The notes: generated from the sequence alone by a model not told the origin. A DNA stretch of 64,000 nucleotides from Ipomoea triloba (GCF_003576645.1 NC_044922.1:7045684-7109683); one strand, 5' to 3'; shown: positions 36,924 through 51,689, counted from the first letter of the stretch. Program-made: numbers and translations.

Positions 36924-39900
36924 TCTGGGATTACAGGTCACTAACAAGTAATTATGCCTTGATAACTGAATTGACATTTTAATATATCTAATTGCAACTT
37001 TAAAAATTTTAAGGGCCAAATTGACTTTACAGATAAAGTTTGATGGTCTAATTGATATATTTTATGCAAAAAAATTGACATTTATATTTACCTGGTATTA
37101 CTGGTCACTAATAGGTAATTATGCCTTGATGACTAAATTGATATTTTTATTTATCTAATTGCAACTTTAAAAAGTTTAAGGGCCTAATTGACTTCACAGA
37201 TAAAGTTTGATGGTCTAATTGATATATTTTATGCAAAAAAATTGACATTTATATTTACCTGGTATTACTGGTCACTAATAGGTAATTATGCCTTGATGAC
37301 TAAATTGACATTTTTATATATCTAATTGAAACTTTAAAAAGTTTGAGAGCCTAATTGACTTTACAGATAAAGTAAGATGCCTAATTGATACATTTTATCC
37401 AAAAAAAAAATTGACATTTATAATTACCTGGTATTACAGATCACCAACAGATAATTATGTCTTGATGACTAAATTGATATTTTTATTTATCTAATTGCAA
37501 CTTTAAAAAGTTTGAGGGCCTAATTGACTTTACAGATAAAGTTTGATGTCCTATTTGATACATTTTATGCAAAAAAGAAATGTCATTTATATTTACCTGG
37601 GATTACAGGTCACTAACACGTAATTATGCCTTGATGACTGAATTGACATTTTAATATATCTAATTGCAACATTAAAAATTTTAAGGGCCAAATTGACTTT
37701 ACAGATAAAGTTTGATGGCCTAATTGATATATTTTATGCAAAAAAAATTGACATTTATATTTACCTGATATTATAGGTCACTAATAGGTAATTACACCTT
37801 GATAACTAAATTGACATTTTTATGTATCTAATTTCAACTTTAAAAAGTTTGAGGGCCTAATTGAATTTACAGATAAATTTTTATGGCCTATTTGATACAT
37901 TTTATGCAAAGAAAATTTCAATTTATATTTACCTGGTATTACAGGTCACTAACGTGTAATTATGCGTTGATGAGTAAATTGATATTTTTATGTATCTAAT
38001 TCCAACTTTAAAAAGTTTGAAGGCCTAATTGACTTTACATATAAAGTTTGATGGCCTATTTGATACATTTTATGCACAGAAAATTTACATTTATATTTAA
38101 CTGGTATTAGAAATCACTAGCATGTATCTAATTGCAACTTTAAAAAGTTTGAAGGCCTAATTGACTTTACAGATAAAGTTTGATGGCTTATTTCATACAT
38201 TTTATGCAAAAAAAAATTTACATTTATATTTACCTGTTATTACAGGTCACTAACAGGTAATTAGGCATTGATAACTAAATTGACATTTTTATGTATCTTA
38301 TTGCAACTTTAAAAAGTTTGAGGGCCTAATTGACTTTACAGATAAAGTTTGATGGCCTAATTCATACATTTTATGCAAAAAAGAAATGACATTTATATTT
38401 GCCTGGAATACAGGTCACTAATAGGTAATTATGCCTTGATAACTGAATTGACATTTTTATATATCTAATTGCAACTTTAAAAATTTTAAGGGCCAAATTG
38501 ACTTTACAGATAAAGTTTGATGGCCTAATTGATATATTTTATGCAAAAAAAATTGACATTTATATTTACCTGGTATTACAGGTCACCAATAGGTAATTAT
38601 GCATTGATGACTAAATTGATATTTGTATGTATCTAATTGCAACTTTAAAAAGTTTGAGGGCATGATTGACTTTACAGATAAAGTTTGACCGCCTATTTGT
38701 TACATTTTATGCAAAAAAAATGACATTAATGTTTACCTGGTATTACAGGTCACTAACAAGTAATTACGCCTTGATAACTAAATTGACATTTTTATGTATC
38801 TAATTGCAACTTTAAAAAGTTTGAGAGCCTAATTAACTTTACAGATAAAGTTTGATGGCCTATTTGATACATTTTATGCAAAGAAAATTTACATTTATAT
38901 TACCTGGTATTACAGGTCACTAACAGGTAATTACGCCTTGATTAACTAAAGTGACATGTTTATGTACCTAATTGCAACATTATAAAGTTTGATGGCCTAA
39001 TTGACTTTACATGTAAAGTTTGATGGCCTATTTGACACATTTTATGTAAAAAAAAAAAAAGAAAAAAAGTGACATTTATATTTACCTGGTATTACAGGTC
39101 ACTAACAGGTAATTATGCCTTGATGACTAAATTGATATTTTTATGTATCTATTTGCAACTTTAAAAAGTTTGAGGGCCTAATAGACTTTACAGATAAAGT
39201 TTGATGGCCTATTTGATACATTTTATGCAAAAAAAATTGACATTTATATTAACTGGTATTACAGGTTACTAACAGGTAATTATACCTTGATGACTAAATT
39301 GACATCTTTATGAAACTAATTGCAACTTTAAAAAGTTTGATGGTTTAATTGACTTTACACTTAAGGTTTGATGGCCTATTTGATACATATTATGCAAAAA
39401 AAAAAAAATGTGCAACTTATAGTTACCTGGTATTACAAGTCACTAACATGTAATTATACCTTGATGAACTAAATTTACATGTTTTATCTAATTGCAACTT
39501 TTAAAAGTTTGATGGTCTAATTGACTTTACATGTAAAGTTTGATGGCCTATTTGCCATATTTTATGTAAAAAAAAAAAAAAGAAGTGACATTTATATTTA
39601 CCTGGTATTGTTGGTCACAAACAGGTAATTATGCCTTGATAAACTAAATTGACATGTGTATGTAACGAATTGCAACTTTAAAAACTTTGACGGCCTAATT
39701 TACTTTACATGTAAATATTGATGGCCTATTTCACACTTTTTACGTAAAAATAAATGACATTTATATTTACCTGTTATTATAGGTCACTAAGAAGTTATTA
39801 TGCCTTGATGTCTTAATTGACATTTTTATGTATCTAATTGAAACTTTAAAAAGTTTGAGGCTAATTGACTTTACAGATAAAGTAGGATGGCCTAATTGAT

Positions 39901-42019
39901 ACATTTTATGCAAAAAAAAAAATTGACATTTATATTTACCTGGTATTACAGGTCACCAACAGGTAATTATGCCTTGATGACTAAATTGACATTTTTATGT
40001 ATCTTATTGCAACTTTAAAAAGTTTGGGGGCCTAATTGACTTTACAGATAAAGTTTGATGGCCTATTTGATACATTGTATGCAAAAAAGAAATGGCATTT
40101 ATATTTATCTGAGATTACAGGTCACTAATAGGTAATTATTCCTTGATGACTGAATTGACATTTTTATATATCTAATTGCAACTTTAAAAATTTTAAGGGC
40201 CAAATTGACTTTACAGATAAAGTTTGATGGCCTAATTGATATATTTTATGCAAAAAAAATTGACATTTATATTTACCTGGTATTACAGGTCACCAACAGG
40301 TAATTATGCATTTATGACTAAATTGATATTTGTATGTATCTAATTGCAACTTTAAAAAGTTTGAGCGCCTGATTGACTTTAAAGATAAAGTTTGACCGCC
40401 TATCTGTTACATTTTATGCAAAAAAAAATGACATTAATGTTTACCTGGTATTACAGGTCACTAACAGGTAATTACGCCTTGATGACTAAATTGACATTTT
40501 TATGTATCTAATTGCAACTTTAAAAAGTTTGAGAGCCTAATTGACTTTACAGATAAAGTTTGATGGCCTATTTGATACATTTTATGCAAAGAATATTTAC
40601 ATTTATATTTACCTGTTATTACAGGTTACTAACAGGTAATTATGCATTGATGACTAAATTGACATTTTTATGTAACTAATTGCAACTATAAAAAGTTTGA
40701 GGGCCTAATTGACTTTACTGATAAAGTTTGTTGGCCTATTTGATACATTTTATGCAAAGAAAATTTACATTTATATTTACCTGGTATTACAGGTTACTAA
40801 CAGGTAATTATGCATTGATGACTAAATTGACATTTTTATGTAACTAATTGCAACTATAAAAAGTTTGAGGGCCTAATTGACTTTACAGATAAAGTTTGTT
40901 GGCCTATTTGATACATTTTATGCAAAAAAAAGTGACATTTATATTTACCTGGTATTATAGGTCACTAACAGGTAATTATGCCTTGATAACTAAATTGACA
41001 TTTTTATGTATCTAATTGCAACTTTAAAAAGTTTGAGGGCCTAATTGACTTTACAGATAAAGTTTGATGGCCTATTTGATACATTTTATGCAAAAAAAAG
41101 TGACATTTATATTTACCTGGTATTACAGGTCACTAACAGGTAATTATGCCTTGATGACTGAATTGACATTTTTATATATCTAATTGCAACTTTAAAAATT
41201 TTAAGGGCCAAATTGACTTTACAGATAAAGCTTGATGGCCTAATTGATATATTTTATGCAAAAAAAAATTGACATTTATATTTACCTGGTATTACAGGTC
41301 ACTAACAGGTAATTATGCATTGATGACTAAATTGATATTTTTATGTATCTAATTGCAACTTTAAAAAGTTTGAGGGCCTAATTGACTTTACAGATAAAGT
41401 TTGTTGGCCTATTTCATACATTTTATGCAAAAAATAAATTGACATTTATATTTTCCTGTGATTACAGGACACTAACACGTAATTATGCCTTGATTTCTTA
41501 ATTGACATTTTTATGTATCTAATTGAAACTTTAAAAAGTTTGAGAGCCTAATTGACTTTACAGATAAAGTAAGATGGCCTAATTGATACATTTTATGCAA
41601 AAAAAAAAATTGACATTTATAATTACCTGGTATTACAGATCACCAACAGGTAATTATGCCTTGATGACTAAATTGATATTTTTATTTATCTAATTGCAAC
41701 TTTAAAAAGTTTGAGGGCCTAATTGACTTTACAGATAAAGTTTGTGGGCCTATTTGATACATTTTATGCACAGAAAATTTACATTTATATTTACCTGGTA
41801 TTACAGGTCAGTAAAAGGTAATTATGCATTGATGACTAAATTGATATTTTTATTTATCTAATTGAAACTTTCAAAAGTTATAGGGCCTAATTGACTTTAC
41901 AGATAAATTTTGACGGCCTATTTGTTATATTTTATGCAAAAAAAATGACATTGATGTTTACCTGGTATTACAGGTCACTAACAAGTAATTACGCCTTGAT
42001 GACTAAATTGACATTTTTA

Positions 42020-42190
42020 TGCATCCAATTGCAACTTTAAAAAGTTTAAGTGACATTTTTATGCATCCAATTGCAACTTTAAAAAGTTTAAGGGCCTTTT
42101 TTATGCATCCAATTGCAACTTTAAAAAGTTTAAGGGCCTAATTGACTTATCCAATTGCAACTTTAAAAAGTTTAAGGGCCTAATTGACTT
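42020..42190 (+). repeat. Stepwise partial duplication, four overlapping copies
   Basis: aattgcaactttaaaaagtt is repeated four times at about 45-bp steps; successive copies end at aagtttaag, gggcc, gggcctaattgactt and then run on normally. Confidence 0.88.
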
Positions 42191-43097
42191 TACAGATAAA
42201 GTTTGTTGGCCAATTTCATACATTTTATGCAAAAAATAAATTGACATTTATATTTTCCTGTGATTACAGGACACTAACACGTAATTATGTCTTGATTTCT
42301 TAATTGACAATTTTATGTATCTAATTGAAACTTTAAAAAGTTTGAGAGCCTAATTGACTTTACAGATAAAGTAAGATGGCCTAACCGATACATTTTATGC
42401 AAAAAAAAAAAAATTGACATTTATAATTACCTGGTATTACAGATCACCAACAGGTAATTATGCCTTGATGACTAAATTGATATTTTTATTTATCTAATTG
42501 CAACTTTAAAAAGTTTGAGAGCCTAATTGACTTTACAGATAAAGTAAGATGGCCTAACCGATACATTTTATGCAAAAAAAAAAAAATTGACATTTATAAT
42601 TACCTGGTATTACAGATCACCAACAGGTAATTATGCCTTGATGACTGAATTGACATTTTAATATATCTAATTGCAACATTAAAAATTTTAAGGGCCAAAT
42701 TGACTTTACAGATAAAGTTTGATGGTCTAATTGATATATTTTATGCAAAAAAAATTGACATTTATATTTACCTGGTATTACAGGTCACTAACAGGTAATT
42801 ACGCCTTGATGACTAAATTGACATTTTTATGTATCTAATTGCAACTTTAAAAAGTTTGAGAGCCTAATTGACTTTACAGATAAAGTAAGATGGCCTAATT
42901 GATACATTTTATGCAAAAAAAAAAAAACAAAATGACATTTATAATTACCTGGTATTACAGATCACCAACAGGTAATTATGCCTTGATGACTAAATTGATA
43001 TTTTTATTTATCTAATTGCAACTTTAAAAAGTTTGATGTCCTATTTGACTTTACAGATAAAGTTTGATGTCCTATTTGATACATTTTATGCAAAAAA

Positions 43098-43328
43098 NNN
43101 NNNNNNNNNNNNNNNNNNNNNNNNNNNNNNNNNNNNNNNNNNNNNNNNNNNNNNNNNNNNNNNNNNNNNNNNNNNNNNNNNNNNNNNNNNNNNNNNNNNN
43201 NNNNNNNNNNNNNNNNNNNNNNNNNNNNNNNNNNNNNNNNNNNNNNNNNNNNNNNNNNNNNNNNNNNNNNNNNNNNNNNNNNNNNNNNNNNNNNNNNNNN
43301 NNNNNNNNNNNNNNNNNNNNNNNNNNNN
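43098..43328. other. Assembly gap, 231 N, in satellite
   Basis: Satellite of the same phase family on both sides; both sides carry gatgtcctatttgataca close to the gap. Confidence 0.99.
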
Positions 43329-44379
43329 GTTTGAGGGCCTAATTGACTTTACAGATAAAGTTTGATGTCCTATTTGATACATTTTATGCAAAAAAAAAAT
43401 GCCATATATATTTACCTGGGATTACAGGTCACTAACAGGTAATTATGCCTTGATGACTGAATTGACATTTTAATATATCTAATTGCAACATTAAAAATTT
43501 TAAGGGCCAAATTGACTTTACAGATAAAGTTTGATGGCCTAATTGATATATTTTATGCAAAAAAAATTGACATTTATATTTACCTGATATTACAGGTCAC
43601 CAACAGGTAATTATGCATTTATGACTAAATTGATATTTGTATGTATCTAATTGAAACTTTAAAAAGTTTGAGGCCTGATTGACTTTAACGATAAAGTTTG
43701 ACCGCCTATCTGTTACATTTTATGCAAAAAAAAAAATGACATTAATGTTTACCTGGTATTACAGGTCACTAACAGGTAATTACGCCTTGATGACTAAATT
43801 GACATTTTTATGCATCCAATTGCAACTTTAAAAAGTTTAAGGGCCTAATTGACTTCACAGATAAAGTTTGATGGCCTATTTGATACATTTTATGCAAAGA
43901 AAATTTACATTTATATTTACCTGGTATTACAGGTCACTAACATTTAATTATGCGTTGATTAGTAAATTCACATTTTTATGTATCTAATTGCAACTTTAAA
44001 AAGTTTGAAGGCCTAATTGACTTTACAGATAAAGTTTGATGGCTTATTAGATACATTTTATGCAAAAAAAATTGACATTTATATTTACCTGGTATTACAG
44101 GTCACTAATAGGTAATTATGCATTGATGAATAAATTGATATTTTTATGTATCTAATTGGAACTTTAAAAAGTTTGAGGGCCTAATTGACTTTACAGATAA
44201 AGATGTTGGCCTATTTGATAAATTTTATGCAAAAAATAAATTGACATTTATATTTACCTGTGATTACAGGACACTAACACGTAATTATGCCTTGATTTCT
44301 TAATTGACATTTTTATGTATCTAATTGAAACTTTAAAAAGTTTGAGAGCCTAATTGACTTTACAGATAAAGTAAGATGG

Positions 44380-44630
44380 CCTAATTGATACATTTTTGAC
44401 TTTACAGATAAAGTAAGATGGCCTAATTGATACATTTTATACTTTACAGATAAAGTAAGATGGCCTAATTGATACATTTTATGCAAAAAAAAAAAAGTAA
44501 GATGGCCTAATTGATACATTTTATGCAAAAAAAAAAAAGTAAGATGGCCTAATTGATACATTTTATGCAAAAAAAAAAAAAAAAGATGGCCTAATTGATA
44601 CATTTTATGCAAAAAAAAAAAAAACAAAAT
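44380..44630 (+). repeat. Stepwise partial duplication with repeated A-tracts, six copies
   Basis: taagatggcctaattgatac recurs about six times at 45-60-bp steps, the later copies each ending in tatgc plus an A-tract of 12-16. Confidence 0.88.
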
Positions 44631-45690
44631 GACATTTATAATTACCTGGTATTACAGATCACCAACAGGTAATTATGCCTTGATGACTAAATTGATATTT
44701 TTATTTATCTAATTGCAACTTTAAAAAGTTTGAGGGCCTAATTGACTTTACAGATAAAGTTTGACGGCCTAATTGTTATATTTTATGCAAAAAAAATGAC
44801 ATTAATGTTTACCTGATATTACAGGTCACTAACAGGTAATTACGCATTGATGACTAAATTGATATTTTTATGTATCTAATTGCAACTTTAAAAAGTTTGA
44901 GGGCCTAATTGACTTTACAGATAAAGTTTGTTGGCCAATTTGATACATTTTATCCAAAAAATAAATTGACATTTGTATTTACTTGTGATTACAGGACACT
45001 AACACGTAATTATGCTTTGATTTCTTAATTGACATTTTTATGTATCTAATTGAAACTTTAAAAAGTTTGAGAGCCTAATTGACTTTACAAATAAAGTAAG
45101 ATGGCCTAATTGATACATTTTATGCAAAAAAAAAAAAAATTGACATTTATAATTACCTGGTATTACAGATCACCAACAGGTAATTATGCCTTGATGACTA
45201 AATTGATATTTTTATTTATCTAATTGCAACTTTAAAAAGTTTGATGTCCTATTTGACTTTACAGATAAAGTTTGATGTCCTATTTGATACATTTTATGCA
45301 AAAAAGAAATGCCATTTATATTTACCTGGGATTACAGGTCACTAACAGGTAATTATGCCTTGATGACTGAATTGACATTTTAATATATCTAATTGCAACT
45401 TTAAAAATTTTAAGGGCCAAATTGACTATACAGATAAATTTTGACGGCCTATTTGTTATATTTTATGCAAAAAAAATGACATTAATGTTTACCTGGTATT
45501 ACAGGTTACTAACAAGTAATTACGCCTTGATGACTAAATTGACATTTTTATGCATCCAATTGCAACTTTAAAAAGTTTAAGGGCCTAATTGACTTCACAG
45601 ATAAAGTTTGATGGCCTATTTGATACATTTTATGCAAAGAAAATTTACATTTATATTTACCTGGTATTACAGGTCACTAACATGTAATTA

Positions 45691-46537
45691 TGCGTTGATT
45701 AGTAAATTCACATTTTTATGTATCTAATTGCAACTTTAAAAAGTTTGAGGGCCTAATTGACTTTACAGATAAAGTTTGTTGGCCTATTTGATACATTTTA
45801 TGCAAAAAAAAAATTGACATTTATATTTTCCTGTGATTACAGGACACTAACACGTAATTATGCCTTGATTTATTAATTGACATTTTTATGTATCTAATTG
45901 AAACTTTAAAAATTTTGAGAGCCTAATTGACTTTACAGATAAAGTAAGATGGCCTAATTGATAAATTTTATGCAAAAAAAAAAAAATTTGACATTTGTAA
46001 TTACCTGGTATTACACATCACTAACAGGTAATTATGCCTTGATGACTAAATTGATATTTTTATTTATCTAATTGCAACTTTAAAAAGTTTGAGGGCCTAA
46101 TTGACTTTACAGATAAAGTTTGTGGGCCTATTTGATACATTTTATGCACATGAAATTTACATTTATATTTACCTGCTATTACAGGTCAGTAAAAGGTAAT
46201 TATGCATTGATGACTAAATTGATATTTTTATTTATCTAATTGAAACTTTCAAAAGTTTGAGGGCCTAATTGACTTTACAGATAAATTTTGACGGACTATT
46301 TGTTATATTTTATGCTAAAAAAATGACATTAATGTTTACCTGGTATTACAGGTCACTAACAAGTAATTACGCCTTGATGACTAAATTGACATTTTTATGC
46401 ATCCAAATGCAACTTTAAAAGTTTAAGGGCCTAATTGACTTCACAGATAAAGTTTGATGGCCTATTTGATACATTTTATGCAAAGAAAATTTACATTTAT
46501 ATTTACCTAGTATTACAGGTCACTAACATGTAATTAT
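45691..46537 (+). repeat. Five-monomer higher-order repeat, about 846 bp
   Basis: The subtype marker tgcgttgattagtaaatt recurs at 45691 and 46537 (846 bp) and at 50879 and 51724 (845 bp), with the same order of four other subtypes between: cctgtgattacaggacac, then tacaca/tacagatcac, then caggtcagtaaaagg, then attaatgtttacc. The same order is partly visible at 27.3-28.3, 31.9-32.5 and 41.4-42.1 kb. Confidence 0.8.
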
Positions 46538-46559
46538 GCGTTGATTAGTAAATTCACAT

Positions 46560-46730
46560 TTTTATGTATCTAATTGCAACTTTAAAAAGTTTGAGGGCCT
46601 AATTGACTTTACAGATAAAGTCTTTAAAAAGTTTGAGGGCCTAATTGACTTTACAGATAAAGTTTGTTGGCCTATTTGATACCTAATTGACTTTACAGAT
46701 AAAGTTTGTTGGCCTATTTGATACATTTTA
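46560..46730 (+). repeat. Stepwise partial duplication, three copies
   Basis: cctaattgactttacagata occurs three times within about 130 bp, each copy extending further into the monomer. Confidence 0.85.
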
Positions 46731-47819
46731 TGCAAAAAAAAAATTGACATTTATATTTTCCTGTGATTACAGGACACTAACACGTAATTATGCCTTGATT
46801 TATTAATTGACATTTTTATGTATCTAATTGAAACTTTAAAAAGTTTGAGAGCCTAATTGACTTTACAGATAAAGTAAGATGGCCTAATTGATACATTTTA
46901 TGCAAAAAAAAAAAAAATTTGACATTTATAATTACCTGGTATTACAGATCACTAACAGGTAATTATGCCTTTATGACTAAATTGATATTTTTATTTATCT
47001 AATTGCAACTTTAAAAAGTTTGAGGGCCTAATTGACTTTACAGATAAAGTTTGTGGGCCTATTTGATACATTTTATGCACATGAAATTTACATTTATATT
47101 TACCTGCTATTACAGGTCAGTAAAAGGTAATTATGCATTGATGACTAACGTGATATTTTTATTTATCTAATTGCAACTTTAAAAAGTTTGAGGGCCTAAT
47201 TGACTTTACAGATAAAGTTTGTGGGCCTATTTGATACATTTTATGCACATGAAATTTACATTTATATTTACCTGGTATTACAGGTCAGTAAAAGGTAATT
47301 ATGCATTGATGACTAAATTGATATTTTTATTTATCTAATTGAAACTTTCAAAAGTTTGAGGGCCTAATTGACTTTACAGATAAAGTAAGATGGCCTAATT
47401 GATACATTTTATGCCAAAAAAAAAATTGACATTTATATTTTCCTTGGATTACAGGACACTAACACGTAATTATGCCTTGATTTATTAATTGACATTTTTA
47501 TGTATCTAATTGCAACTTTAAAATGTTTGAGGGCCTAATTGACTTTACAGATAAAGTAAGATGGCCTAATTGATACATTTTATGCCAAAAAAAAAATTGA
47601 CATTTATATTTACCTGGTATTACAGGTCACTAACATTAATTATGCGTTGATTAGTAAATTCACATTTTTATGTATCTAATTGCAACTTTAAAATGTTTGA
47701 GGGCCTAATTGACTTTACAGATAAAGTTTGTTGGCCTATTTGATACATTTTATGCAAAAAAAAAATTTGACATTTATATTTTTCTGTGATTACAGGACAC
47801 TAACACGTAATTATGCCTT

Positions 47820-48125
47820 GATTTATTAATTGACATTTTTATGTATCTAATTTTATGCCTTGATTTATTAATTGACATTTTTATGTATCTAATTGAAACT
47901 TTAAAAATATTAATTGACATTTTTATGTATCTAATTGAAACTTTAAAAAGTTTGAGAGCCTAATTTATGTATCTAATTGAAACTTTAAAAAGTTTGAGAG
48001 CCTAATTGACTTTACAAATTGAAACTTTAAAAAGTTTGAGAGCCTAATTGACTTTACAGATAAAGTAAGATGGCCGTTTGAGAGCCTAATTGACTTTACA
48101 GATAAAGTAAGATGGCCAAATTGAT
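47820..48125 (+). repeat. Stepwise partial duplication, about six copies
   Basis: A sliding series: ttgatttattaattgacatt, then gaaactttaaaaagtttgag, then gagagcctaattgacttta each restart and run slightly beyond the previous copy. Confidence 0.85.
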
Positions 48126-48399
48126 ACATTTTATGCAGAAAAAAAAATTGACATTTATAATTACCTGGTATTACAGATCACCAACAGGTAATTATGCCTT
48201 GATGACTAAATTGATATTATTATTTATCTAATTGCAACTTTAAAAAGTTTGAGGGCCTAATTGACTTTACAGATAAAGTTTGATGTCCTATTTGATACAT
48301 TTTATGCAAAAAAGAAATGCCATTTATATTTACCTGGTATTACAGGTCACTAACAAGTAATTACGCCTTGATGACTGAATTGACATTTTAATATATCTA

Positions 48400-48444
48400 A
48401 TTGCAACTTTAAAAAGTTTAANATTGCAACTTTAAAATGTTTGA
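48400..48444 (+). repeat. 22-bp near-overlap around a single N
   Basis: attgcaactttaaaa stands on both sides of the N at 48422, with two mismatches over 22 bp. Confidence 0.7.
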
Positions 48445-48744
48445 GGGCCTAATTGACTTTACAGATAAAGTTAGATGGCCTAATTGATACATTTTATGCC
48501 AAAAAAAAAATTGACATTTATATTTACCTGGTATTACAGGTTAGCAACAGGTAATTATGCCTTGATGACTAAATTGATATTTTTATTTATCTAATTGCAA
48601 CTTTAAAAAGTTTGAGGGCCTAATTGACTATACAGATAAAGTTTGACGACCTATTTGTTATATTTTATGCTAAAAAAATGACATTAATGTTTACCTGGTA
48701 TTAGAGGTCACTAAAAAGTAATTACGCCTTGATGACTAAATTGA

Positions 48745-48955
48745 CATTTTTATGCATCCAATTGCAACTTTAAAAAGTTTAAGGGCCTAATTGACTTCAC
48801 AGATAAAGTTTGTAAAAAGTTTAAGGGCCTAATTGACTTCACAGATAAAGTTTGATAAAAGTTTAAGGGCCTAATTGACTTCACAGATAAAGTTTGATGG
48901 CCTATTTGGGGCCTAATTGACTTCACAGATAAAGTTTGATGGCCTATTTGGTACA
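48745..48955 (+). repeat. Stepwise partial duplication, four copies
   Basis: cctaattgacttcacagata is met four times at about 50-bp steps; copies end successively at aagtttg, gtttgat, ctatttg and then continue. Confidence 0.88.
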
Positions 48956-49574
48956 TTTTATGCAAAGAAAATTTACATTTATATTTACCTGGTATTACAG
49001 GTCACTAACATGTAATTATGCGTTGATTAGTAAATTCACATTTTTATGTATCTAACTGCAACTTTATAATGTTTGTGGGCCTAATTTACTTTACAGATAT
49101 AGTTTTTTGGCCTATTTGATACATTTTATGCAAATAAAAAATTGACATTTATATTTTCCTGTGATTACAGGACACTAACACGTAATTATGCCTTGATTTA
49201 TTAATTGACATTTTTATGTATCTAATTGAAACTTTAAAAAGTTTGAGGGCCTAATTGACTTTACAGATAAAGTTTGATGTCCTATTTGATACATTTTATG
49301 CAAATAAAAAATTGACATTTATATTTTCCTGTGATTACAGGACACTAACACGTAATTATGCCTTGATTTATTAATTGACATTTTTATGTATCTAATTGAA
49401 ACTTTAAAAAGTTTGAGGGCCTAATTGACTTTACAGATAAAGTAAGATGGCCAAATTGATACATTTTATGCAAAAAAAAAAATTGACATTTATAATTACC
49501 TGGTATTACAGATCACCAACAGGTAATTATGCCTTGATGACTAAATTGATATTTTTATGTATCTAATTGCAACT

Positions 49575-50250
49575 TTAAAATGTTTGAGGGCCTAATTAAC
49601 TTTACAGATAAAGTAAGATGGCCTAATTGATATATTTTATGCAAAAAAGAAATGCCATTTATATTTACCTGGTATTACAGATCACCAACAGGTAATTATG
49701 CCTTGATGACTAAATAGATATTCTTATTTATCTAATTGCAACTTTAAAATGTTTGAGGGCCTAATTAACTTTACAGATAAAGTAAGATGGCCTAATTGAT
49801 ATATTTTATGCAAAAAAGAAATGCCATTTATATTTACCTGGTATTACAGATCACCAACAGGTAATTATGCCTTGATGACTAAATAGATATTCTTATTTAT
49901 CTAATTGCAACTTTAAAATGTTTGAGGGCCTAATTAACTTTACAGATAAAGTAAGATGGCCTAATTGATATATTTTATGCAAAAAAGAAATGCCATTTAT
50001 ATTTACCTGGTATTACAGATCACCAACAGGTAATTATGCCTTGATGACTAAATAGATATTCTTATTTATCTAATTGCAACTTTAAAATGTTTGAGGGCCT
50101 AATTAACTTTACAGATAAAGTAAGATGGCCTAATTGATATATTTTATGCAAAAAAGAAATGCCATTTATATTTACCTGGTATTACAGATCACCAACAGGT
50201 AATTATGCCTTGATGACTAAATTGACATTTTATGTATCTAATTGAAACTT
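49575..50250 (+). repeat. 169-bp homogenised monomer, four copies
   Basis: The marker tgtttgagggcctaattaac occurs at 49581, 49750, 49919 and 50088, each 169 bp apart. The later copies share the rare variants aaatagatattcttattta and gaaatgccatttatattta, so a single monomer was amplified. Confidence 0.93.
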
Positions 50251-51689
50251 TAAAAAGTTTGAGAGCCTAATTGACTTTACAGATAAAGTAAGATGGCCTA
50301 ATTGATACATTTTATGCAAAAAAAAAAATTTGACATTTATAACTACCTGATATTACAGATCACTAACAGGTAATTATGCCTTGATGACTAAATAGATATT
50401 CTTATTTATCTAATTGCAACTTTAAAAAGTTTGAGGGTCTAATTGACTTTACAGATAAAGTTTGTGGGCCTATTTGATACATTTTATGCACAGGAAATTT
50501 ACATTTATATTTACCTGGTATTACAGGTCAGTAAAAGGTAATTATACATTGATGACTAAATTGATATTTTTATTTATCTAATTGAAACTTTCAAAAGTTT
50601 GAGGGCCTAATTGACTTTACAGATAAATTTTGACGGCCTATTTGTTATATTTTATGCTAAAAAAATGACATTAATGTTTACCTGGTATTACAGGTCACTA
50701 ACAAGTAATTACGCCTTGATGACTAAATTGAAATTTTTATGCATCCAATTGCAACTTTAAAAAGTTTAAGGGCCTAATTGACTTCACAGATAAAGTTTGA
50801 TGGCCTATTTGATATATTTTATGCAAAGAAAATTTACATTTATATTTACCTGGTATTACAGGTCACTAACAATAATTATGCGTTGATTAGTAAATTCACA
50901 TTTTTATGTATCTAATTGCAACTTTAAAATGTTTGAGGGCCTAATTGACTTTACAGATAAAGTTTGTTGGCCTATTTGATACATTTTATGCAAAAAAAAA
51001 TTGACATTTATATTTTCCTGTGATTATAGGACACTAACACGTAATTATGCCTTGATTTATTAATTGACATTTTTATGTATCTAATTGAAACTTTAAAAAG
51101 TTTGAGAGCCTAATTGACTTTACAGATAAAGTAAGATGGCCTAATTGATACATTTTATGCAAAAAAAAAAAATTTTGACATTTATAATTACCTGATATTA
51201 CAGATCACTAACAGGTAATTATGCCTTGATGACTAAATTGATATTTTTATTTATCTAATTGCAACTTTAAAAAGTTTGAGGGCCTAATTGACTTTACAGA
51301 TAAAGTTTGTTGGCCTATTTGATACATTTTATGCAAAAAAAAATTGACATTTATATTTACCTGGTATTACAGGTCACTAACAGGTAATTATTCATTGATG
51401 ACTAAATTGATATTTTTATGTATCTAATTGCAACTTTAAAAAGTTTGAGGGCCTAATTGACTTTACAGATAAAGTTTGTGGGCCTATTTGATACATTTTA
51501 TGCACAGGAAATTTACATTTATATTACCTAGTATTACAGGTCAGTAAAAGGTAATTATGTATTGATGACTAAATTGATATTTTTGTTTATCTAATTGAAA
51601 CTTTCAAAAGTTTGAGGGCCTAATTGACTTTACAGATAAATTTTAACGGCCTATTTGTTATATTTTATGCTAAAAAAATGACATTAATG

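Noticed and set aside
44313..44627. Minus-strand ORF of repeated FLHKMYQLGHL units, and similar ORFs at 46562, 48750 and 57005
   Set aside because: Translations of satellite and its partial duplications, which exist only where the stutter restores frame.
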